This document shows positions 56,129-64,000 of a stretch of DNA of 64,000 bases, in pieces. Numbering within the stretch: position 1 is the stretch's first letter; each line of letters opens with the position of its first letter. Below the pieces are notes generated by a model. It saw nothing but the letters and a program-made list of their open reading frames with translations, made no database searches and was not told the origin of the DNA. The position numbers and the translations under genes were made by a program. The stretch is from Calothrix sp. C42_A2020_038 (GTDB lineage: Bacteria; Cyanobacteriota; Cyanobacteriia; Cyanobacteriales; Nostocaceae), in contig JACYLQ010000047.1 in the NCBI GenBank assembly GCA_015272395.1, forward strand, positions 186,001 through 250,000. The letters run 5' to 3'.

Positions 56129-57946
56129 CTAAGTATCACCTGCTGCAACTTGCCAAATTACCCGAAACGACTGGAATGAGTCTTGGGAAATTCTTTCTTC
56201 AACCAAAGCACTGACCGCGCGTTTGAAAATAGCGCTTAAATCTTGACGAATTTCGGAAGTTTCGGATTCTAGAAACTGAGCTAAATCAGATAGTTGTAAA
56301 ACTTGTCGCTGATCTATGGGCATTTTAATTTTTTGCAAAATTCCATCTAAATCCTGTTTAGTAAATTGATTTGTTTGGGTTTTTCGCAATTCATCAGCAG
56401 AGTTTACTCCAAACAATTTCTGCCACAGATCTATCGATATATTTTCGTCTTCACCAACAAGTTCTGTTGCTTTTTGAGGAATTTGTTGAAATATTTTTTC
56501 AGATATATCGACAGATAGTTTCTCGATAGTATTAATCACTTTTCGTAAAGTCTTACCAAAAGATTTCAACGACTCGCTTGAAATCAATTTTTTTTGGTGA
56601 GCTATTTCAGCAACTCTTTTCTCAAAAAGAATTTTTGCCGCTTTCTCAACAATAATTTCTTCAATATTTGTTAACTGTTGACTATTTGATTTTTGTGCTT
56701 CTAAATACGCAGCAAATGCCTTGAGGCAGTCTTCTGCATCCATTAAAACTTTGACTTCTCTGATATAATCATCAGCTTTGTTTTTGCGTATTTGTTCAAA
56801 CCGTTGTGTTAACCACAAAAATCCAGATAACCCAATAGATGCCATACTAATTATAAAACCCATACTCTCTGCATACTTTTCTAGCCAAGAAGGTTTTTCT
56901 CTGTCATAGTATGCTTGGGCACCGGGATGAATCGGTAAACCAATTCCTCCTTTCATTTCATCTGGGGGAGCCATATTGGCTATTAAGGGCATTTCCTTAA
57001 TAAACTCTTGCCGATGTTCGTAGAGAATTCTAACAAGTGTACGAATTATGTCTTTGTCAATGTCTTCGTGTGCTAACAATAACCTAGGAGTACTTACGGT
57101 CAGTAATTTTTGCTGATCAGCACCATTACCAGGAATGGGATTATTACCTCCTTGATAAGCACCTTCAGGAATCTCTGCTTCTTGCAAATAAGGATTTTTA
57201 ATTGTTATTGCCGCTGCTTGGTCGATTGGTACTAAACGTCCACATTCTTTGAGGATTTCTCGTATATTGTCATTATCTATCGCACGGACATAAAATACCG
57301 CATCTATTTGTTTCTGTTGACAAAGAGCATTTTTTATCTCTTTATTTGAACGGCCTACATCTACCATTTTTACTAGCTGTTGATTTGTTTTGATCAAGCC
57401 ATAATATTGCATTAAAAATGCAAAAGACTCAATTTGACCACCTTCTCGTGGTGGCATTGCCACTCGTTTATCACTTAAATCTGAAGCTCTTTTTATTCCT
57501 GAATCATTTCTCACAACTAATTGATACATATCAGGAAATAAAAAAGACACCAGTTGAGAATAATTTAACTGTTTTGGAGGAGGTGGATTCCAAGGTTTTC
57601 CGTTAATTGATAATAAACTAGGCAAATTCTTCATAATCAGAATGTCAGCCTGCGCTACCGCTAAATCTGCCTCTTTTTTATACAGCATTTCTAAATTTTC
57701 TTGTGTTCCGTCGGTCTGCTTTTCTCCTTTTGACCCAACCGAATTTCCCACAATCACTAAACAAATCTTGTTATCAGAATATATAGGCAAATATTTTCTC
57801 ATCAGTATGGCAAAGTTGTGAGAATCACCTCCTTCTCGCCCAACTGCAGCCCTTAAACATTTAGGTTGATTCCAATACCAAACAGCACCCAAAACCACAA
57901 TTAGTCCAATACCAAACGGAGCAGCACGCTGTATATGGCTTTTCAT
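56129..57946 (-). CDS. Membrane-anchored TAXI-type binding protein with cytoplasmic helical domain
   Basis: This 605-residue protein has an N-terminal membrane helix (about 9-24, AAPFGIGLIVVLGAVWYW), then a TAXI/TRAP-type periplasmic binding domain (about 30-345). Typical segments are AVGREGGDSHNFAILMRKYL, ADLAVAQADILIMKN, ASDLSDKRVAMPPREGGQIESFAFLMQYYG, IDAVFYVRAI and VPIDQAAA. A second membrane helix at about 363-383 (GFIISMASIGLSGFLWL) is followed by about 220 mostly helical residues without recognised domain. Standard TAXI proteins are soluble and work with a TRAP permease, but none is encoded here. The layout resembles a sensor more than a transporter part. It is convergent with the helicase gene. 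Confidence 0.78.
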   Translation of the reverse strand: MKSHIQRAAPFGIGLIVVLGAVWYWNQPKCLRAAVGREGGDSHNFAILMRKYLPIYSDNKICLVIVGNSVGSKGEKQTDGTQENLEMLYKKEADLAVAQADILIMKNLPSLLSINGKPWNPPPPKQLNYSQLVSFLFPDMYQLVVRNDSGIKRASDLSDKRVAMPPREGGQIESFAFLMQYYGLIKTNQQLVKMVDVGRSNKEIKNALCQQKQIDAVFYVRAIDNDNIREILKECGRLVPIDQAAAITIKNPYLQEAEIPEGAYQGGNNPIPGNGADQQKLLTVSTPRLLLAHEDIDKDIIRTLVRILYEHRQEFIKEMPLIANMAPPDEMKGGIGLPIHPGAQAYYDREKPSWLEKYAESMGFIISMASIGLSGFLWLTQRFEQIRKNKADDYIREVKVLMDAEDCLKAFAAYLEAQKSNSQQLTNIEEIIVEKAAKILFEKRVAEIAHQKKLISSESLKSFGKTLRKVINTIEKLSVDISEKIFQQIPQKATELVGEDENISIDLWQKLFGVNSADELRKTQTNQFTKQDLDGILQKIKMPIDQRQVLQLSDLAQFLESETSEIRQDLSAIFKRAVSALVEERISQDSFQSFRVIWQVAAGDT

Positions 57947-58311
57947 TGTTTTGCTAATTGAGAATAATAACTGTTGTAATTTTAATTATAGCATTGTACA
58001 TAAAATCTACTTACATAATAATTCAGGTTTTACAAGCAGAGACTGCATTTTTACGCAAGCTATTGAATAGTATCTTGTCAAAAAATATGAAGATTATTTA
58101 AGCTCTATAAGTTACAAAAAAATAACGGGAGTCTGAAAGCCCCGTAGGAGTAATACCAATTCTATGTGAAGTTGCGCCAAATAAATTCTGTAGAGACGTG
58201 ACATGTCAGATCTCTACGGTTGAAAATACAGTGTATCTTCATCAAGCAACGGTATAAGCAACTACGTTATACCAATTTAATATGAAGCTGCAACTAATTA
58301 GATCCCCCATT
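57947..58311. other. Intergenic region with diverged palindrome
   Basis: No gene is seen. A diverged palindromic repeat lies at 58190-58217 (listed separately). Two similar phrases, TACCAATTCTATGTGAAGTTGC near 58153 and TACCAATTTAATATGAAGCTGC near 58268, flank that repeat as an imperfect direct repeat of about 22 bp. Confidence 0.4.
58190..58217. repeat. Diverged copy of the GTAGAGACG palindrome
   Basis: GTAGAGACGTGACA (58190-58203) faces TGTCAGATCTCTAC (58204-58217), with mismatches at three or four paired positions. It belongs to the same family as 17761-17796 and 45533-45558, but has partly decayed. Confidence 0.6.
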
Positions 58312-59256
58312 TTATATAATAATTTTCACTGCTCTCACGATTATTTCTGGTTCGTCAATCCAAATGAAATGACCACTATTATTGGCATGAATTTGAGTAC
58401 AGTTGGTTGATAATTTCATTATTTCTTCGTGCATTGAATCACGCAGTTTGTTGGCACTTGTTAAGGGTATGAAAGTTGTCCATAACGACGGTTTAAAAAA
58501 ACTATTGGCTTTAATGCTAACGATTGGTAATTCGTTAAAGTAATTAGCTATACTTACTTGCTTACTGCTTGTATCTAAGTTTAATATCTCTCTTGCCATT
58601 GTTAACCAGTGTTTGGAACGGCAGAATGAACGTAGCACGTGTTCGCGCGCTTGCCTTTGAAATTTACCTAATTCTGGTTTGAGTAACCTAAATATCCCAC
58701 ACAAATTGCATAGACGAACAATACCAAGTGTGGCGCCTAATACTGACATGATAAATCCGGAAGCGAAAAAGTACTTTAGCACTTTTAGGTCAAACTGCAT
58801 TTTCAACATCCTAGATTCGTGTAACCCATCCGTAAGCACCATACCAATCACTTTTTCTGGAAAATGTTTGGCGTAAAGTCGCACATTATAACTACCAAAC
58901 GAATTTCCTACAAGAATATACGGAGGTTTGATGTCCGCTTTTGTTAGTAATGCATCTAGCTCTTCAACTATATTTTTACTGGTGCGTGGGCGCCAGTTCA
59001 TATCACTCCACCCAAACCCCGCACGGTCATATACGCAAACTCTTGTAATCTTAGCTAACTCGTCAATTAGAAAATAGCCTTCGATACCACCCAGACTATG
59101 ATCAAGAATAATTGTCGGATTACCTTCACCCTTTGTGTATATGTGTAATTTGCAACCATCAATATCAAATAGTTGACCTGGTGCTGGCTTTGTATTCTCT
59201 AGCCAACAGCTAAAAGCGTGATATATTGCCGTAAAAATCAGTAAAAGTAATTGCAT
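58312..59256 (-). CDS. Alpha/beta-hydrolase fold protein
   Basis: This 314-residue protein is an alpha/beta hydrolase. The oxyanion region is PTIILDHSLGGIEGYF, the strand VCVYDRAGFGWSD is typical, and the nucleophile elbow is LVGNSFGSYN with Ser at about 118. The catalytic His lies in NNSGHFIWIDEPEI near the C-terminus, and an acid is expected in between. The N-terminus (MQLLLLIFTAIYHAFSCWL) is hydrophobic and may anchor or export the protein. Substrate unknown. It stands alone, divergent from the Fur-family gene with a 239-bp gap in which no gene is supported. Confidence 0.83.
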   Translation of the reverse strand: MQLLLLIFTAIYHAFSCWLENTKPAPGQLFDIDGCKLHIYTKGEGNPTIILDHSLGGIEGYFLIDELAKITRVCVYDRAGFGWSDMNWRPRTSKNIVEELDALLTKADIKPPYILVGNSFGSYNVRLYAKHFPEKVIGMVLTDGLHESRMLKMQFDLKVLKYFFASGFIMSVLGATLGIVRLCNLCGIFRLLKPELGKFQRQAREHVLRSFCRSKHWLTMAREILNLDTSSKQVSIANYFNELPIVSIKANSFFKPSLWTTFIPLTSANKLRDSMHEEIMKLSTNCTQIHANNSGHFIWIDEPEIIVRAVKIII

Positions 59257-59495
59257 CTTGTAGACGATTTTAGAAATTTTAAGCTAAAGTTGTAATGAGT
59301 ATGATTTAGATATTAGACAATAATTCTTCATACTCGGCGTTCAGAAAAGACAAATCAGTATCTGTAATTTCAAGTGTTATAGCATCTTGAAATGCGGGTA
59401 GCAATAAAAGTGATATTAGTTGCACAATAGTTGCATATATAACAAACTCAACACTCCTGCTGCACAAATTATTCCTACTCTTAACAAACTCGCAC

Positions 59496-59945
59496 ATGCA
59501 AAATCCAGTGACATCGATAACTTCAAAACCAATTCGCTCCCTTGAAGACGCGCTTGAGCGGTGTCAAGACTTGGGTATGCGTGTTAGCCGTCAACGTCGT
59601 TTTATTCTTGAACTGTTGTGGCAAGCACAAGAACACCTTTCAGCGCGAGAAATATATGACCGTCTGAACCAACAAGGCAAAGACATTGGTCATACTTCTG
59701 TGTACCAAAACTTAGAAGCATTATCTTCGCAAGGTGTGATTGAATGTATCGAACGATGCGATGGGCGCCTTTATGGAAATATTAGTGATTCCCACAGTCA
59801 CGTCAACTGTTTAGATACTAACCAGATTCTTGATGTTCATGTCGAACTACCCGAAGATTTAATCCGTAAAATCGAAGAACAAACAGGAGTTAAGATTACC
59901 GATTATAGTATTAACTTTTTTGGATATAGGAATCAGCAAAGTTAG
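59496..59945 (+). CDS. Fur-family transcriptional regulator (FurC/PerR-like)
   Basis: This 149-residue protein is a Fur-family regulator. The winged helix is LGMRVSRQRRFILELLWQAQEHLSAREIYDRLNQQGKDIGHTSVYQNLEALSSQGVIECIE, followed by the dimerisation domain with GRLYGNISDSHSHVNC. The CxxC pairs of zinc-structured Fur proteins are absent. Among Anabaena paralogues this best fits the type without CxxC, which I recall as FurC (PerR), but FurB is possible. It would control peroxide or metal responses through binding of Fe/Mn at the HSH cluster. Nothing in the neighbouring genes shows its targets. Confidence 0.83.
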   Translation: MQNPVTSITSKPIRSLEDALERCQDLGMRVSRQRRFILELLWQAQEHLSAREIYDRLNQQGKDIGHTSVYQNLEALSSQGVIECIERCDGRLYGNISDSHSHVNCLDTNQILDVHVELPEDLIRKIEEQTGVKITDYSINFFGYRNQQS

Positions 59946-59960
59946 GAGACATCCAGTTGC

Positions 59961-59984
59961 AGAGACGCGACATGTCGCGTCTCT
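59961..59984. repeat. 24-bp perfect palindrome downstream of the Fur gene
   Basis: AGAGACGCGACA (59961-59972) is followed directly by its exact reverse complement TGTCGCGTCTCT (59973-59984). It is a variant of the AGAGACG palindrome family with a CGCGACATGTCGCG centre. It lies between the convergent Fur and NACHT genes and may end both transcripts. Confidence 0.8.
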
Positions 59985-60013
59985 ATAGTAGCTATTTTTC
60001 GAGTTCCTAATCC

Positions 60014-63000
60014 TTAATAAGTTCCAATAAAAGTCTCAACATTTGCCTCATTTTCATATAAATAATCTTCCGATAGCATTTCTCCTTCGACACTTTCAAT
60101 TAATCCAATTTCAGGTGTACTCTTCAACCAAATGTTTGTCCCTGTAGTTGAGTGTGGCACATGAGATTTTTCCACTTCTGATTTTTGTGCCAGTAATTGT
60201 TTGAGCGCGCGGTATTCTTCTGGTATGAACATTGCTCCTTGTAAGCGTACTGTTTCTTTGTCGATTTCAGATAATATGGCATTGTACAAGCAGGCATTGG
60301 TAAATATTGCTGATGTCAACTTTGTTCCAGTCAAATTAGCACACTCTAGATTCGCTCCTAATAGTTTTGCATTCGTTAAGTTTGTACGCTCTAGGTTAGC
60401 ACCCGTAAGGTCGGCGCCTGTTAGGTCTGCACTGCTAAGATTTGAATGCGCGAGGTTCGCACCTGCGAGTTTGGCGCCAGCTAAATTGACTCCTTCTAGG
60501 CAAACTCCAACCAAAGAAACTTGTGTTAAGTCAACATTTGACAAGTTAACAGCAGCAAAAGATTTCGGGCTGATACGCCCTTGAAATGCTTGGGGTGCTA
60601 GAATACTGACTCTAGAGATTAACTGTGTTAAAGCTTCTGGAGTCGTGCAGGGAGTGAATGCACGCTTGAGAATACGGTGACAGTCACAAAGCAGAAAGAA
60701 TAAGTTGAGTCCGACTGCGGCATTAATTTGTTCCACATTGAGCGGGTTTCGTAAAGTCTTAAAATAATTTCGAGCGTTGTGTACTATCCCTTCATCGAAC
60801 CAACGTCCCTGGCAGTAACCATGCCATACCATTAACAAACGCTCACATAACAGTGTGAGTGAAAAGTCTTGATTTTCTTGACGATGCAATGCCTCAGTTA
60901 CTAATTCTCCAATTTCTAAGCTTAAAATTCCATATCCAAATAAATTATATATATGCTGTGCAAAACTATTAGAGTCAATTAAAAAGCTAAGTTCGCCGTA
61001 TTCGTTACGCTGACGTTGGCTAAGTAATCGTAACTGATCAGCTATTGCATCAGCACATAGTATTTCCCCTAGCTTTGGATGAGAGAATCTGAGTATACGT
61101 TGAGAATCAACTCCATAACTACTTACCCTAAGTTCGTTAAAACGATTATCAAAGTAAAAGGCTGGTAAAGTCAATGTATTTGCCTCTAATTCCTCTGTCC
61201 ATTCAGTGTGTTGTTGCGAATGCAGGATTTTTAGCGCTGCTGAAAGCATTTGCGCCCGTATATCTTTCGGGTGATGGTTTTGAAGAAGATTTGCAACAGC
61301 ATCTTGGGTACGATAAATATGTGCTGTTCCTTCACGTATCAATATCGATTTTACACCACCAGTTGAGGGATATCCTAGCAACCAACGATTGAGACATTGA
61401 TAAATTTCCCATACCAAAAATGCGCTGCCTCGTTGCTTTGCTTGGGAAGCTATTTCAATTACTTCATCGTCAAGTAATCCATCGCGGTATAAAATTGCCA
61501 GCAAATACAACATTAAGGGTTGACGTACCAACCTAGTAAATTCTGGTAACTTTGATTTACTTGAGAATAACCCCGCTTGCTTTAAGAACATGAAGAAGTT
61601 TTGAGCAACTGGAGCCGACTGCACAATAGTCCAATTTTGAAACCAAATTCGCAGTTGTTCCTGCTCAAACGGTTGAATTGCAATACGTTTGAATGGTACT
61701 GCGTTATTGATATTACTTGGTAAATACGATGGACGGCTTGTCAAAATCACTTTGTGCTGCGACCATGATTGAAAATCAACTAACTGCTCGATAAACTTTG
61801 TTTTAGAGATTTTGCTGGTATTTTCTAGTTCATCTAAACCATCAAGAATTAATAAGCATCTTGGATATTGTCTGTTTAGCCATTCTGCCAAGTGGAGTGA
61901 GAAATCTTCGCTCATACTTGAGCAAAGAGTGTCGATAAAATTGTCACCTTCTTTGATGTTACGTAACCGAATTAATATTGGCATCCAGCTTGGGTAAAGT
62001 TCTTGGGCGACTTTTGCGGCAAACATTCGGCAGAAGCTGGTTTTACCATAACCTGCTTCGGCTTCGATAAAAGTTATACGTCCGGGAACTTCCAGTTCTT
62101 CTAGTAGCCATGTAGTTAAATCGATCAATTGTACCGTTTTTGGTTCTAAGGTACTAACAGAACTGTTTATATCGAATAATAATCCTTTAGGTGGAACATA
62201 GATATCTTTGAGTGAGAATGACTCTAAAAAAAGTGGTTCAGCTAAAAATTTGATCAGACTGGCACGGTATTGTTCGCAGTGTAGGTCAATTTTGTCAGAT
62301 GCGTAGACACTGAGTGATTTTTCAACAATGTTGGCGCCTGTATTTGACCCAGTGCCGATAGAATAGACTTGCAAACGGACAAATTTTTGTAGTTGTGCCA
62401 AACCCGCAGCATTTTGAGCAATGACTTCGAGTAAATGTCCAGGTAGTGAGTGTGATAACCTTTGTACTATAAGTTTTGCTTCTGTTTCGTCGGCGCCATT
62501 CGCTCTTAACCAAGCGACAGTCGCACTATTCATTTGTTGCACCAGTAACGAGTCAGCAACTAAGCTCATTGCTTGTTCCGCTTGAGTGTCAGTTAACTTG
62601 ACTCCTTGAAGCGTTTTGAGCAAATCTTGTAATTGAACATCTTGAAGAGGAAAGGAGAACTCCCCGTCTGACCAGAACATTGCCCGATTTAACCAAGGCT
62701 TTTTTAAATAAATCTCTTGTTCTAGAATCTGTAAAAGAGCTTGCAAGTAAGCAATTTGAAATCCTTGCCACGTTCCCTCATTACGCTTTAACGGCTTTTT
62801 TTGGCTGAGGTTAGAGAGTAAACTTTGAGTTAATTGAGCAATTAAAGGAATTTCCTGCCAAGCTAAACTTACAGGCAGTTCTAGTATTTCTGCCAAAGGA
62901 CATATGTCAAAACAAGTTAAACTTTTGTTATCTAATTCAGTAATAATACGTAAAGATATTCCAGAGATATTACTTGAATTAAGTGCTTCTCTGTAATACT

Positions 63001-63046
63001 TTCTGATGAATTTGCTCGCCAGCCACTGACGAATACTTAAGTTCAT
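60014..63046 (-). CDS. NACHT-type STAND NTPase with pentapeptide repeats
   Basis: This 1010-residue protein has an N-terminal helical region (about 1-270) without recognised domain, a NACHT NTPase domain (about 320-500) with Walker A EAGYGKTSF near 329-337 and Walker B CLLILDGLDELE near 394-405, and a helical middle part. Pentapeptide repeats of the A(N/D)LxG type follow at about 840-925 (GANLAHSNLSSADLTGADL...). Short tail sequences follow. STAND proteins of this build act as signal-triggered switches, and bacterial NACHT proteins are known in antiphage defence. The pentapeptide block may be the sensor part. It is convergent with the Fur gene and divergent from the next gene (79-bp gap). Confidence 0.85.
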   Translation of the reverse strand: MNLSIRQWLASKFIRKYYREALNSSNISGISLRIITELDNKSLTCFDICPLAEILELPVSLAWQEIPLIAQLTQSLLSNLSQKKPLKRNEGTWQGFQIAYLQALLQILEQEIYLKKPWLNRAMFWSDGEFSFPLQDVQLQDLLKTLQGVKLTDTQAEQAMSLVADSLLVQQMNSATVAWLRANGADETEAKLIVQRLSHSLPGHLLEVIAQNAAGLAQLQKFVRLQVYSIGTGSNTGANIVEKSLSVYASDKIDLHCEQYRASLIKFLAEPLFLESFSLKDIYVPPKGLLFDINSSVSTLEPKTVQLIDLTTWLLEELEVPGRITFIEAEAGYGKTSFCRMFAAKVAQELYPSWMPILIRLRNIKEGDNFIDTLCSSMSEDFSLHLAEWLNRQYPRCLLILDGLDELENTSKISKTKFIEQLVDFQSWSQHKVILTSRPSYLPSNINNAVPFKRIAIQPFEQEQLRIWFQNWTIVQSAPVAQNFFMFLKQAGLFSSKSKLPEFTRLVRQPLMLYLLAILYRDGLLDDEVIEIASQAKQRGSAFLVWEIYQCLNRWLLGYPSTGGVKSILIREGTAHIYRTQDAVANLLQNHHPKDIRAQMLSAALKILHSQQHTEWTEELEANTLTLPAFYFDNRFNELRVSSYGVDSQRILRFSHPKLGEILCADAIADQLRLLSQRQRNEYGELSFLIDSNSFAQHIYNLFGYGILSLEIGELVTEALHRQENQDFSLTLLCERLLMVWHGYCQGRWFDEGIVHNARNYFKTLRNPLNVEQINAAVGLNLFFLLCDCHRILKRAFTPCTTPEALTQLISRVSILAPQAFQGRISPKSFAAVNLSNVDLTQVSLVGVCLEGVNLAGAKLAGANLAHSNLSSADLTGADLTGANLERTNLTNAKLLGANLECANLTGTKLTSAIFTNACLYNAILSEIDKETVRLQGAMFIPEEYRALKQLLAQKSEVEKSHVPHSTTGTNIWLKSTPEIGLIESVEGEMLSEDYLYENEANVETFIGTY

Positions 63047-63125
63047 TTTTAACTCAGTAAATAGCCTTCAAATTTAATTATGCTTCATTTCATCTATAAC
63101 CGGAAACTATCCGTCTGACTGAAAT

Positions 63126-64000
63126 ATGACAATAACCCGCGCTATCAAAATACTGTTGGTTGACCCAGACCCGATTTTTAGATTGGGTCTACGGGTAGCA
63201 TTAGAAGCTCAACCGAGCTTAGAAATAGTCGGGGAAGCTCAAACAGATGTCGAAGCGTTGCAAATAGTTTCAAGAATACAAAATAACCAGGAGCAACTCG
63301 ATTTAATTACCCTGGAGTTGAGTGACTACTATTTGATTAACCAGTTTTGCCAGCAGTTAAAGTCCCAGTATCCAAACTTACCCATATTGCTACTTAGTTC
63401 ACAACCACAGCAACAGCTAATTGCGGCGGCACAAATTGGTGTGGAAGGTTATTGTTCCAAGGGTACTCCGGTTGCTGAGTTGATAACGATTATCAATTCA
63501 ATTGCAGTTGGTGGACTTTATTGGTTGGATAAAAGTATAATGTCAGGAGCGGCACAGAATGATTTTGGGACTCATGCTTTTTCCCGTTCAGAAAAAAAAT
63601 CTGGTCGTACTCCCATTTATCGTGTAGGGCGATTACTTAGTAATCTCCGGTCTTCAGGAAATGGTTATATTCAAGATAACCTTAGACAAGTCAGAAGAGA
63701 ATTACAAGCTCCAGGATTACCTATACTTGAACGGGCTGTTTTGGCTGGTAAAGTACGTGAGCTACTTGCCGCGCGTTGGTTGTTAAATAATCTATTGTTG
63801 CCAGTATCATCCCAGCCAGAGCCAATCGAAACAAAGCCTACTACTATTAGTTTTGAAACTAATAACTTAGCTCCAGTATCTGATTCATATCAAGATCAAA
63901 CCTTGTTTAGTCCTAGGTCATTACAATCGGATTTATTTGCGTCTTGTGTCTCTCAACTTCAGTTACCATTACAAAATATTACTGATGTTGGTTTAGAGAT
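63126..64000 (+). CDS. Receiver-domain protein with DUF3685-like part (cut by window end)
   Basis: The frame opens at ATG 63126 (MTITRAIKILLVDPDPIFRLGLRVALEAQP) and is still open at 64000, giving at least 291 residues. Residues about 8-125 form a CheY-like receiver with acidic pair DPD at 14-16. At the usual phospho-Asp site the sequence is LDLITLELSDYY, so Glu seems to replace Asp, which suggests a pseudo-receiver. The later part (RTPIYRVGRLLSNLRSSG, LAARWLLNNLLLP) resembles cyanobacterial DUF3685 proteins, whose role is unknown. It is divergent from the NACHT gene and could share a promoter region with it. The rest of the gene lies outside this window. Confidence 0.8.
   Translation, partial: MTITRAIKILLVDPDPIFRLGLRVALEAQPSLEIVGEAQTDVEALQIVSRIQNNQEQLDLITLELSDYYLINQFCQQLKSQYPNLPILLLSSQPQQQLIAAAQIGVEGYCSKGTPVAELITIINSIAVGGLYWLDKSIMSGAAQNDFGTHAFSRSEKKSGRTPIYRVGRLLSNLRSSGNGYIQDNLRQVRRELQAPGLPILERAVLAGKVRELLAARWLLNNLLLPVSSQPEPIETKPTTISFETNNLAPVSDSYQDQTLFSPRSLQSDLFASCVSQLQLPLQNITDVGLE

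Noticed and set aside
59306-59497. 63-codon minus-strand frame between the hydrolase and Fur genes
   Set aside because: It overlaps the Fur start region, has no recognisable family and an unconvincing start. Its C-terminal ITDTDLSFLNAEYEELLS is mildly protein-like, so a remnant cannot be excluded.

Overview
The window comes from a filamentous, heterocyst-forming cyanobacterium (order Nostocales) that makes phycoerythrin and very probably performs CcaS/CcaR (type II, green/red) chromatic acclimation. The evidence is a complete heterocyst glycolipid synthase cluster, a full phycoerythrin island with its two bilin reductases and bilin lyases, XisH/XisI, and AT-rich DNA with short dispersed palindromes and heptamer repeats typical of the order. 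The canonical cyanobacterial HIP1 octamer GCGATCGC is nearly absent (two copies seen). The hexamer GGCGCC occurs about once per kilobase instead.

Layout. 1-1552: left edge with a terminator hairpin, a small conserved-looking gene and a long non-coding stretch. 1553-18731: heterocyst glycolipid island, in order hglE (KS-AT-ACP-ACP-KR half), an inserted membrane protein gene, the KR/dehydratase protein, a KS-KS(beta)-AT protein, a PfaD-like enoyl reductase, hglB (ACP-thioester reductase) and the convergent phosphopantetheinyl transferase hetI. hetN, which in Anabaena lies between hglB and hetI, is missing. 18732-25146: mixed genes (periplasmic binding protein, WG-repeat protein, extended SDR, xisH-xisI, small DUF6887-like gene and a decayed partner).

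25221-41552: phycoerythrin island. pebA-pebB make phycoerythrobilin from biliverdin. A CpeS-type lyase, a pentapeptide protein, a HEAT protein and cpeS-cpeT lead into cpeBA (subunits) followed by cpeY-cpeZ (lyase and chaperone-like partner). On the opposite strand lie cpeF (lyase), a small coiled-coil protein and ccaR (response regulator). Divergent from ccaR are cpeC-cpeD (linkers), cpeR (activator) and ccaS (cyanobacteriochrome kinase). A CcaR-type G-box lies between ccaR and cpeC. Green light sensed by CcaS should activate CcaR, raise cpeCD-cpeR, and CpeR should in turn raise cpeBA. Each intercistronic gap of the structural and linker genes carries a stem-loop.

41553-50201: a phosphate-scavenging pair, a metallophosphatase/5'-nucleotidase with DUF4114-like tail and a tandem-duplicated alkaline phosphatase-like protein with RTX repeats, separated by remnants of a toxin gene and a glutathione S-transferase gene. 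50202-64000: accessory region with a 1930-residue DUF4011/SF1-helicase/Vsr-like nuclease that contains two separate internal tandem arrays, a membrane-anchored TAXI protein without TRAP permease, an alpha/beta hydrolase, a Fur-family regulator, a NACHT-pentapeptide STAND protein, and the 5' part of a receiver-DUF3685 gene cut by the window edge. No tRNA, rRNA or CRISPR array was seen.
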